This document shows, one piece after another, positions 53,392 to 60,284 of a DNA stretch of 64,000 bases (the stretch's first letter is position 1; every line of letters starts with the position of its first letter). Both the position numbers and the translations under genes were made by a program. The notes under the pieces were generated by a model that did no database searches, was not told the DNA's origin, and worked only from the letters and a program-made list of their open reading frames with translations. The stretch spans positions 2,666,001 through 2,730,000 of the forward strand of contig OZ242299.1 in NCBI GenBank assembly GCA_965207995.1, read 5' to 3'. Source of the DNA: DAOUKH01 sp965207995 (lineage in GTDB: Bacteria; Chloroflexota; Dehalococcoidia; SHYB01).

Positions 53392-54641
53392 GCGGCGAGA
53401 CACCCCAGGCCCTCGCCGGCCTCCGCGTCCTGGAGGTGGGCGACGAGAAGAGCCAGCTCACCGGCAAGCTCCTCGCCGACATGGGCGCCGACGTCGTCCT
53501 CATCGAGCCCCGCGAAGGCTCCCGCTGCCGCCGCGTCGGCCCCTTCTACGGCGACGTGCCCGACCTCAACCGCAGCCTCTATTTCTGGACGTACAACACC
53601 AACAAGCGAAGCCTCACCCTCGACCTCGGCACCCCCGACGGACGCGGCCTCTTCAAAGACCTGGCCGAGAGCGCCGACGTCGTCATCGAGTCCGCCGACC
53701 CCGGCGTCATGCCCGCCCTCGGTCTCGGCTACGACGACCTGGCCGGCAACGGCGCTGGGCCGCTTGTCTACTGCTCCATCACGCCCTTCGGACAGTCGGG
53801 CCCGTGGCGCCACATGAAGGCCACCGACCTCACCCTCATGGCTTCCGGCGGTCAGATGGGAGTCTGCGGCTACGACCTCGTCGACGACCCCTTCAATACG
53901 CCGATCGCTCCCGGCGGCGGCAATGCCTGGCACCTGGGCGCGAACTACGCCTTTATCGCCGTTCTCATCGCCCTGATCAACCGCGGCCGCCGCGGCGCAG
54001 GCGAGTACATCGACCTCGCCGTCCACGAGGCCGTCGCCCTCTGCACCGAGGGCGCCTTCCCCGACTACGTCAACACCGGCGCCAACCGCATACGCCAGAC
54101 CGGCCGCCACGCCTCCATGAACGGCTCGCCAAACGTCCAAAACCTGTGCGGCGACGGGCGCTACGCCAACTGCTTCATGCCCCGCGTCAAACTGGAAGAA
54201 TTCATGGTCTTGCGCGACTGGCTCGACGAGCACGGCCTCGCCGGCGACCTCATGGAGGACAAGTACCTCGACCCCGACAACCTCGCCACCGTCATGCCCC
54301 AGCTTCTCGAAGCCGTGCGCGCCCTCTCCAAGAAGCTGACCTCCAACGACATCTACCACGGCGGCCAGCAGCGGGGCCTGCAGTGGACGCCGGTGCGCGC
54401 CCCGTCCGACCTGCTCGAAGACGAGCACCTGCACGACCGCGGCTTCTTCGTCGACGTCGAGCACCCCGAGCTCGGCGAGACCTTCACCTACGTCGGCGCG
54501 CCCTACATCTTCCAGGAGACCCCGTGGCGCATCCGGCGCCGGGCGCCGCTCCTCGGCGAGGACAACGTCGCCATCTATCACAACGAGATGGGACTGTCCC
54601 TCGAACGGCTCAGCGCCCTCTCCGACCTGGGCGTCATCTAG
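53388..54641 (+). CDS. CaiB/BaiF CoA-transferase, non-catalytic partner subunit
   Basis: 417 residues from GTG 53388, overlapping the preceding stop. The fold is recognisable throughout (LAGLRVLEVGDEKSQLTGKLLADMGADVVLIEP, YCSITPFGQSGPWR). At the catalytic position the sequence reads PGGGNAWHLGANYAFI (about 175-190), with no aspartate. It can therefore not form the aspartyl-CoA intermediate and likely completes the active site or binds substrate for the adjacent catalytic subunit. Its TAG stop runs into the AGGAGG ribosome site of the selenocysteine glutaredoxin gene. Confidence 0.9.
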   Translation: MSGETPQALAGLRVLEVGDEKSQLTGKLLADMGADVVLIEPREGSRCRRVGPFYGDVPDLNRSLYFWTYNTNKRSLTLDLGTPDGRGLFKDLAESADVVIESADPGVMPALGLGYDDLAGNGAGPLVYCSITPFGQSGPWRHMKATDLTLMASGGQMGVCGYDLVDDPFNTPIAPGGGNAWHLGANYAFIAVLIALINRGRRGAGEYIDLAVHEAVALCTEGAFPDYVNTGANRIRQTGRHASMNGSPNVQNLCGDGRYANCFMPRVKLEEFMVLRDWLDEHGLAGDLMEDKYLDPDNLATVMPQLLEAVRALSKKLTSNDIYHGGQQRGLQWTPVRAPSDLLEDEHLHDRGFFVDVEHPELGETFTYVGAPYIFQETPWRIRRRAPLLGEDNVAIYHNEMGLSLERLSALSDLGVI

Positions 54642-54651
54642 GAGGAACGAG

Positions 54652-54912
54652 ATGAGCGAGCAGGCGACCGTCCAACGGCTCACCGTCTTCGGCGCCGATT
54701 GGTGAAGCTTCTGCAAGATGCTCGAGAGGTCACTCGAGCAAGCGTCGATCCCCTACGACCGCAGGGACATCGACAGCGACCCCGCCGCCCTCGCGGAGGT
54801 CGAACGTCTGCAGGAAGGCGGCCGGACGATCCCCACCGTCGTCTACCCCGACGGCGGTTTCGAGGTCAACCCGCCGCTGCCCAACATCCTCAGCCGGCTG
54901 GGTCTGCGCTAG
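54652..54912 (+). CDS. selenocysteine-containing glutaredoxin/mycoredoxin-like protein
   Basis: 86 residues. The ATG has a perfect AGGAGG six bases upstream (54640-54645). In frame it reads FGADW-TGA-SFCKMLERSL: the TGA (54703-54705) stands exactly where glutaredoxins have the first cysteine of their WCxxC redox motif, giving a UxxC motif (Sec18, Cys21). The rest is an intact glutaredoxin: YDRRDIDSDP, then the cis-proline motif RTIPTVVY and GGFEVNP. A SECIS-like hairpin follows at 54719-54740. It probably reduces disulfides or mixed thiols. Standard gene calling would start at the internal ATG 54718 and lose the active site. A mutated pseudogene is the alternative, but the intact frame, ribosome site and hairpin argue against it. 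Confidence 0.87.
54719..54740 (+). promoter_or_regulatory. bacterial SECIS-like hairpin (selenocysteine insertion signal)
   Basis: A perfect 8-bp stem, TGCTCGAG (54719-54726) with CTCGAGCA (54733-54740), loop AGGTCA (54727-54732). It starts 13 bases after the TGA, with the loop 21 bases after it. E. coli fdhF has an AGGUCU loop about 17 bases after UGA, so loop and distance fit SelB recruitment. The bulged U of fdhF is not obvious here. Confidence 0.75.
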
Positions 54913-54937
54913 GCCAAACCCTTTGGGGGAACACCGT

Positions 54938-55012
54938 TTAAGCCTCTCCCCCTCTGGGGGAGACTGAGAGAGGGCGCGCGCCGCAGGCGCGCGGGCGGCC
55001 GCAGGCCGCCGC
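54938..55012 (+). repeat. dispersed palindromic repeat, copy 17
   Basis: A full forward copy: TTTAAGCCTCTCCCCC-TCT-GGGGGAGACTGAGAGAGGGC, then GC-rich inverted arms (GCGCGCGCCGCAGGCGCGC and GGCGGCCGCAGGCCGCC). It begins 26 bases after the glutaredoxin stop. Confidence 0.87.
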
Positions 55013-55029
55013 TCAACCCAACCGGCAGC

Positions 55030-55743
55030 CTACGACTTCCCGCCGAGCCGCGCCGCCAAGAACTCCAGCGTCAGCTCCCACGCTTGCTCCGCCACAGCCT
55101 CGCGGTAGAACTCGGGGTTGGTGTAGTTCATGAAGGCGTGGCCGGCTTCGGGAAAGTCGCGGAAGTGGTGCTCCTTGCCCAGGCGGGTCAGCTCGGCGTC
55201 GAGGCGCCGCATCATCTCCGGCGACGGGTTGGGGTCGGTGCCTCCGAAGAAGGCCAGCACCGGGCAGGCGATGCCGTCGAGCCGCTCGATCACTGTTGGA
55301 CCGCCGCCCCACGCCATGTCCATGTGGCCGCCGTAGAAGGGGACCGCGGCGCGGAAGGCGGGGATCGCCGTCGCCGCCAGGAAGGTGATGCGCCCGCCCA
55401 TGCAGAAGCCGATGATGCCGACGTCGTCGGTGACGTCGCTCCGCCCTTGGAAATGCTCGACGCAGGCCCCGACGTCGGCGATCAGCTCCTCGTCGTGGAG
55501 CTTGGCCATGCGCTCCAGCCCCGTTTCGTCCGTCGCCAGGTCCTGGCGGTGATAGAGCTGCGGTGCGACGGCGGCGTAGCCCTCACCCGCGAGCCGGCGC
55601 GCCATCTCCTCGGTGAAGACGTCGAGCCCCGGCGCGTGCATGATGACCACGACGCCGGGGTGCGGCCCCGAACCGTCGGGGTCGGCGGCGAAGGCGTCCA
55701 TCGCCAGCCCCGCCACGTCCAGTGTCACTCTCCGCTCAGGCAT
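55030..55743 (-). CDS. dienelactone hydrolase family protein
   Basis: A 237-residue alpha/beta hydrolase that opens lactone or ester bonds. The catalytic triad is Cys114 (IGFCMGGR), Asp170 (FFGGTDPNP) and His202 (PEAGHAFMNY). Length and Cys nucleophile are typical of dienelactone hydrolases of chloro-aromatic or related degradation. It is the last gene of a reverse-strand cluster of four, 28 bases after the Tag-like gene. The substrate may differ from dienelactone. Confidence 0.9.
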   Translation of the reverse strand: MPERRVTLDVAGLAMDAFAADPDGSGPHPGVVVIMHAPGLDVFTEEMARRLAGEGYAAVAPQLYHRQDLATDETGLERMAKLHDEELIADVGACVEHFQGRSDVTDDVGIIGFCMGGRITFLAATAIPAFRAAVPFYGGHMDMAWGGGPTVIERLDGIACPVLAFFGGTDPNPSPEMMRRLDAELTRLGKEHHFRDFPEAGHAFMNYTNPEFYREAVAEQAWELTLEFLAARLGGKS

Positions 55744-55771
55744 CGTGCGCCTCCTCGACCCTGCCCCGCGC

Positions 55772-56212
55772 CTAGTTGGCCCGGTTGCAGAACTCCTCGT
55801 GCGGCGGGACGTCGCAGCCGACGACGTGGAGGAAGAAGTACGTCCCGATGTCGCCCATGTACTTGAAGTTCTTCTTCACGCTGGCCAGCGTCGATTCGAA
55901 GTCGCCGTGGCTCTTCAGATAGTTCTCGAACGAGCCGTGCTCCTGTTCGAGCTCCAGCATCCGGTTGGCGTTGGTCACGATGGCCTCGATCTTGCGCCGG
56001 TTCCGGATGATGCGGGTGTCCTGAGCTAGGGCGTCGACCTCGTCGGGGCTCATGTTCGCCACCCAGTCGATGTCAAAGCCGTGGAAGGCGGCGTGCGTCC
56101 CCGGCCACTTCCGCTCGATCATCTTCCACGACATGCCGCTCTGGAAGATGGCCTGACTCATCACGTCCAGGTAGTCGCCCAGCTTGGGCTGTGCCGTGTC
56201 GTCTCGCGCCAT
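55772..56212 (-). CDS. DNA-3-methyladenine glycosylase I-like protein, short
   Basis: 146 residues resembling the helical core of Tag: SQAIFQSGMSWKMIERKWPGTHAAFHGFDIDWVA and the helix-hairpin-like DTRIIRNRRKIEAIVTNANRML, then a C-terminal YFFLHVVGCDVPPHEEFC. Tag is normally about 190 residues; the N-terminal zinc/aromatic part with the catalytic-pocket tryptophans is not seen. The AGGAGGG ribosome site and intact frame show it is a real gene. It may repair alkylated DNA or have a changed role. It is in an operon with amidohydrolase and hydrolase genes, unusual for DNA repair. Confidence 0.68.
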   Translation of the reverse strand: MARDDTAQPKLGDYLDVMSQAIFQSGMSWKMIERKWPGTHAAFHGFDIDWVANMSPDEVDALAQDTRIIRNRRKIEAIVTNANRMLELEQEHGSFENYLKSHGDFESTLASVKKNFKYMGDIGTYFFLHVVGCDVPPHEEFCNRAN

Positions 56213-56237
56213 CGCGCCCTCCTGTAGTACTTTCCGG

Positions 56238-57929
56238 TTACGCCCCGGCGGGCAGCACTTTGCCGGGACGCGCCCCGGTGTGCTCGCCGTCCTCGATCAG
56301 CGCCTCGCCGTTGACGAAAACCGCCTTGACGCCGACGGGCCGCTGCACGATGCGCCGCCCGCCTCCCGGCACGTCGTCCAGCCACTCGCGCGGCTTCGCC
56401 TGGATCGTGTCGGGGTCGAAGAGTACGAGGTCGGCGGCCATCCCGTCGGCGACCAGGCCGCGGTCGCGGCAGCCGAGGATGGCCGCGGGCATCGAGGTCA
56501 GCCGGCGGACGCCCTCCTCGATGGACATGATCTCGCGCTCGCGGACCCAGTGGCCCAGGAAGCGGCCGGTGAAGTCGACGCCGCAGTCCATGTCGAGGTG
56601 CGCGCCGGCGTCGGAGACTCCGGGCAGGCAGTACGGCCCCTTCAGGATTTCGCTCACCGCGTCCATGTCGCCGTTCATCAGGCCGTAGTAGACGAAGCGC
56701 GTCGACAGGTCTTCGGCCAGCGCGAGGTCGAGCATGAAGTCGACGAGGTTCTCGCCGCGTTCGGCGGCGATGTCCGCGACGCGCCGGTCGACGTACGCCT
56801 CGTGCTCCGGCAGCCGCACCTCGCGCACGTGCACGATCTTCGAGCGGTTCACCATCGACCCTGCGCCCTCGGCGGGCAGGTTGAGGTACTCGTCGCGCAA
56901 CGTCTCCCGCACCGATGGGTCGGCGAAGAGCCGCAGCTTCTCCTCGTGCGGCTTCTTGATGATGGCGTCCCACGTGGGGAACCAGTTGAACATCGTCGTG
57001 CTGCGGAGGTCGAACTCGAGGTCGAGACGCTGGCACTTGGCGACCGAGTAGACCCTGGCCTCGCGCTCCGCGGCCGTCTCCATGAAGGCGAGCAGCTCCT
57101 TCCACTTGTCGGGCATGTCCCACCGGTGCTGGAAGGCGTTCCAGACCATGGGGCGGCCGGAGTCGCGGCTGAGCTCGATGAGGAAGTTCTGGAACTCTGG
57201 GCTGATGTCGGCGGCGCCGGGGTGCGGTGAGATCGTCATGACGCCGCGTCCGAGCTCGCCGAGGGCCATGCCGAGGGCGCGCAGCTCTTCGAGCGTGGCG
57301 CACTGACTGGGGACGGGCCCGCCGTCGGGGCCGCGCTCGAAGTCGGCCTTCAGCGTCGAGAATCCCACCGCGCCCTGGCGCACCGATTGCTTGAGCACCT
57401 CGGCCATCGCCGCGATCTCGTCGGGCTTGGCCTCCCGCTCGTGCGATTCTTGACCCATGACGTAGTGGCGGAGCGCGGAATGGCCGACCTGGGTGGCGAC
57501 GTTGACACCCGGCGGGGGCAGCTTGTCGAGGAACTCGCCGAAGCTCTCCCACTCCCAGCTGACGACGCGCTCGAAGATGTCGAGAGGGATGCCCTCGACG
57601 CGGCAGAAGAGCTGCTTGGTGTACTCGCGGTCGCGGGCCGCCGCCGGCGCGATGCTGAATCCGCAGTTGCCGGTGAGGACGGTGGTGACGCCGTGCCAGC
57701 AGGAGGAGGTGCAGAGGGGATCCCAAAGCAGTTGGGCGTCGTAGTGGGTGTGCATGTCGAAGAAGCCGGGCGCGACGGCGAGGCCGCCGGCGTCGATGAC
57801 GCGCCGCGCCTCCCGCCAGACGTCGCCCGTGCCCACGATGCGGCCGCCGTCGACGGCGACGCTGCCGGCGTACGAGGGCGCGCCGGAGCCGTCGATGATG
57901 CGCGCGTTCTTGATCAGGAGGTCGATCAT
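56238..57929 (-). CDS. N-acyl-D-amino-acid deacylase-like amidohydrolase
   Basis: 563 residues from ATG 57929 (MIDLLIKNARIIDGSG), whose first bases overlap the preceding gene's stop (ATGA). Metal ligands HTH (His60, His62), TGNCGF and SDAGAH are conserved. It is the third paralogue of the window and closest in layout to that at 50341. A longer upstream reading frame exists but is not family-like. Likely product: hydrolysis of N-acyl or N-carbamoyl amino acids or a related amide. Confidence 0.88.
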   Translation of the reverse strand: MIDLLIKNARIIDGSGAPSYAGSVAVDGGRIVGTGDVWREARRVIDAGGLAVAPGFFDMHTHYDAQLLWDPLCTSSCWHGVTTVLTGNCGFSIAPAAARDREYTKQLFCRVEGIPLDIFERVVSWEWESFGEFLDKLPPPGVNVATQVGHSALRHYVMGQESHEREAKPDEIAAMAEVLKQSVRQGAVGFSTLKADFERGPDGGPVPSQCATLEELRALGMALGELGRGVMTISPHPGAADISPEFQNFLIELSRDSGRPMVWNAFQHRWDMPDKWKELLAFMETAAEREARVYSVAKCQRLDLEFDLRSTTMFNWFPTWDAIIKKPHEEKLRLFADPSVRETLRDEYLNLPAEGAGSMVNRSKIVHVREVRLPEHEAYVDRRVADIAAERGENLVDFMLDLALAEDLSTRFVYYGLMNGDMDAVSEILKGPYCLPGVSDAGAHLDMDCGVDFTGRFLGHWVREREIMSIEEGVRRLTSMPAAILGCRDRGLVADGMAADLVLFDPDTIQAKPREWLDDVPGGGRRIVQRPVGVKAVFVNGEALIEDGEHTGARPGKVLPAGA

Positions 57930-58315
57930 GGCTGCGAGCGCTTCGCCTTCTTCTTGCGGGGCTTGCGTTCCTTCGGCGGCAGGCTGGAGGCGTAGGCCAG
58001 CGACTTGGCGATCCAGTCCTGGAGGCGGGGGTGGTCGTCGAGCATCGTCGCGGGCGCGACCACGTACTCCCGCATCGTTCGTCCTGCCATCGGCTCGAAA
58101 GGCCGTCCGCCCTCGGCGAGCAGCGCCTCGCGGTCGCCTTCCGGCAGGCGCAGGATCATGTCGGACTGGTGCAGCCCGCCCATCAGGTTGCCGTTCACGA
58201 AGCAGCTGGGGTAGCCGAACATCTGGCGGCGCTCCACCTCCGGCGGGCCGGGCATCACCGCCTCGAACGTATCGATCAGCGACTGCGGCGCCTTCCGCCA
58301 CTTCGACTCAGCCAT
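57926..58315 (-). CDS. TfoX N-terminal-domain protein
   Basis: 129 residues with the TfoX/Sxy N-domain pattern (MPGPPEVERRQMFGYPSCFVNGNLMGGLHQSDMILRLPE). The domain is a small alpha/beta fold also found in proteins unrelated to natural competence. A lysine-rich tail (PPKERKPRKKKAKR) follows. The stop overlaps the amidohydrolase ATG, so they are translated together. Function unknown; it starts 38 bases from repeat copy 18. Confidence 0.8.
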   Translation of the reverse strand: MAESKWRKAPQSLIDTFEAVMPGPPEVERRQMFGYPSCFVNGNLMGGLHQSDMILRLPEGDREALLAEGGRPFEPMAGRTMREYVVAPATMLDDHPRLQDWIAKSLAYASSLPPKERKPRKKKAKRSQP

Positions 58316-58353
58316 GCGCTCTTCCTTAGATCTCCCCCATCTTGGGGAGCCGC

Positions 58354-58433
58354 CTTAAACCTCTCCCCCTCTGGGGGAGATTGAGAGAGGGCGCGCGCCG
58401 ACAGGTGCGCGGGCGCCCGAAGGGCGCCGCTCC
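58354..58433 (+). repeat. dispersed palindromic repeat, copy 18
   Basis: TTAAACCTCTCCCCC-TCT-GGGGGAGATTGAGAGAGGGC plus GC-rich arms. It lies in the 238-base gap between the TfoX-like gene and the DUF262 gene; the remaining part shows no gene. Confidence 0.86.
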
Positions 58434-58553
58434 CCAGCCGCGCTAGAGCCTACCACACCGCCCCGCCCGCTCGGGGCGCGCGAATGCCGTCGAATAGCCT
58501 GACACTGTCAGCGGGTCGCAGTGTTGGCTAGGCGGTTTGCTCTTGCATGAGTC

Positions 58554-60236
58554 CTATGCTTCGAGAAACTCATTCAGTCGTTTAGCAATCAGATTCCTGC
58601 GCTCATGGAGAAACGCTGTGTACTGCTGTGTTCCCAGGAGGGAATCCTCTGTCGGGATACACTGTGCAATGAACACACTCTTGCCAGCCGTATCCTTGAT
58701 CTCAGGGAAGTACTCTGCAGGAGCCTTGTCACTGATCTGTCGGTTTGTCTTGCCCGATATGAAGCAAAGGTTGGCAATGTCATCCGCTTGGCGTGTCGTG
58801 TAAGTGCCCTTGAGAACTGCCTTCGGGAAAATGTGATGGAACTGTAGGCGGTGTTGCGTTCCTGAATGTGAGAGCGCGATCTTTAGCTTAGATCGCCAAT
58901 CCTGCGCGCCGCCGGCGCGAAAGGCCAGGAACATAGTCTTGAACAGAGCGCTCCGCTGGTTTCGTCCCTCCAGCTCTTCTGGCGCTATGTTGAGGCGCCC
59001 GACCTGGCGACGCAGGTGTTCAACGAGCATTGTTGCGTTGCCACCACCGTTTAGCGTAGCCAGGTCCTGATCAAGCATCGTCTCACTTGAGCCGCGGGAG
59101 TAGCGGCCCTTTGCGTTGGCTACTAGCAGCCAATAGCGCAGTTGGTCCGACTCTTCCTGAGACAGTTTGTAGGCGCGTAGATGGCCATGGCATGCGACCG
59201 TGATCAGGATGAGTGGAGAGGAGAGGAGAGCAGGGCTGTCGATGTCAGCATTTGCCTTCAAGAAATTCAGCGCAAAGTCCATGCCGTCGCGGCTGTGTTT
59301 CCAGGCTGACTGAAGTTCATCCACACTGAGATTGCCAACCCTATGGAAACGCGACTGGCCAGTAGCAAATGCAACGAGGTTCCTCAAGTGCACACCAATG
59401 TCCAATTCAAATCCACCTTCAGTGCACTTCTGTTGAGCCTCCTGGAATATCTTGAGAGAGTTACGCCACTTCGCCGTGATCTGTGCTAACGCAAGGTCTG
59501 AACTTCTCAGTTTGGCACCAAGTGAGTTCACTCGAACGAAGATCTCCGTAACCTCTTCGTAGGAGAGGTGTGGTTCCAATACATCAATTCGGTAGACATA
59601 GTCGCGGATACCCCGCAGGCGAGCGAGCCGTTGGCTATATCTGTCGTATCGTTCGTCTTCAAGATTCGTTACGCCGACCTGTTTCAGAAGCATGGCGTCG
59701 CTGTATTTGAAAACATCCGACACCTTCACCCACTGGGGAAGTTGGGCGAGTTTCCTTGTTGCAACTACGAAGGTCATCTTGTTGAAACGCTGCTGAAGCT
59801 CATCCTCAGTCGAGTCGGTCTCGTCTTCCACGAGGTCATCCTCGTCATTCTCGTTCACTTCTGTTACGACAGTTTGATCATCTGGATGCTCGAGGTTGAA
59901 CAGCAGCTCAATCGGTTGTCTCCGCCCACGTACGGATACAGGTTCGCCACGGATTACTGCCGAAAGCGACGTCAGCCGCTGTTGACCATCGAGGAGCAGG
60001 AGGTTTCGTCGATACGGATTGCCTTGCTGCTCGACGGCGAATTCCCGCAGGGGCACATCTTCGTCCGTTTCCCATTGCAGAATCGTTCCTGAGGGATAGT
60101 TTCGATAAAGTGAATCAAGCAGGTCCCGGACTCTGGTCGAACGCCACACATACCGGCGCTGCATCTCTGGAAGTTGGAGTTCGCCGCTTCTAATGTTCTC
60201 GATGAGCTCTGACACCTTCTTTTCGGTCTTGGCCAT
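58554..60236 (-). CDS. DUF262 (GmrS/ParB-like) protein with C-terminal HNH domain
   Basis: 560 residues. An N-terminal ParB/Srx-like DUF262 domain (LPEMQRRYVWRSTRVRDLLDSLY, then LLLDGQQRLTSLSA) is followed by a helical middle, and a C-terminal HNH-type nuclease (FHHIFPKAVLKG..DDIANLCFISGKTNR). This layout matches GmrSD-type, modification-dependent restriction endonucleases and other DUF262 defence proteins. Base composition is visibly lower in GC than the rest, and codon use differs, indicating recent acquisition. GGAGG lies 11 bases before the ATG. It sits 48 bases after leuC, where leuD often lies. Confidence 0.88.
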   Translation of the reverse strand: MAKTEKKVSELIENIRSGELQLPEMQRRYVWRSTRVRDLLDSLYRNYPSGTILQWETDEDVPLREFAVEQQGNPYRRNLLLLDGQQRLTSLSAVIRGEPVSVRGRRQPIELLFNLEHPDDQTVVTEVNENDEDDLVEDETDSTEDELQQRFNKMTFVVATRKLAQLPQWVKVSDVFKYSDAMLLKQVGVTNLEDERYDRYSQRLARLRGIRDYVYRIDVLEPHLSYEEVTEIFVRVNSLGAKLRSSDLALAQITAKWRNSLKIFQEAQQKCTEGGFELDIGVHLRNLVAFATGQSRFHRVGNLSVDELQSAWKHSRDGMDFALNFLKANADIDSPALLSSPLILITVACHGHLRAYKLSQEESDQLRYWLLVANAKGRYSRGSSETMLDQDLATLNGGGNATMLVEHLRRQVGRLNIAPEELEGRNQRSALFKTMFLAFRAGGAQDWRSKLKIALSHSGTQHRLQFHHIFPKAVLKGTYTTRQADDIANLCFISGKTNRQISDKAPAEYFPEIKDTAGKSVFIAQCIPTEDSLLGTQQYTAFLHERRNLIAKRLNEFLEA

Positions 60237-60284
60237 AGGTTGTTATTCCTCCGGCTTCTCTGTCGGTTCGGGCCGGCCCGCGCG

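Noticed and set aside
54703..54705. TGA in the glutaredoxin as a simple nonsense mutation
   Set aside because: The frame is intact on both sides, the TGA replaces exactly the redox cysteine, the ribosome site is perfect and a SECIS-like hairpin follows; still open to test.
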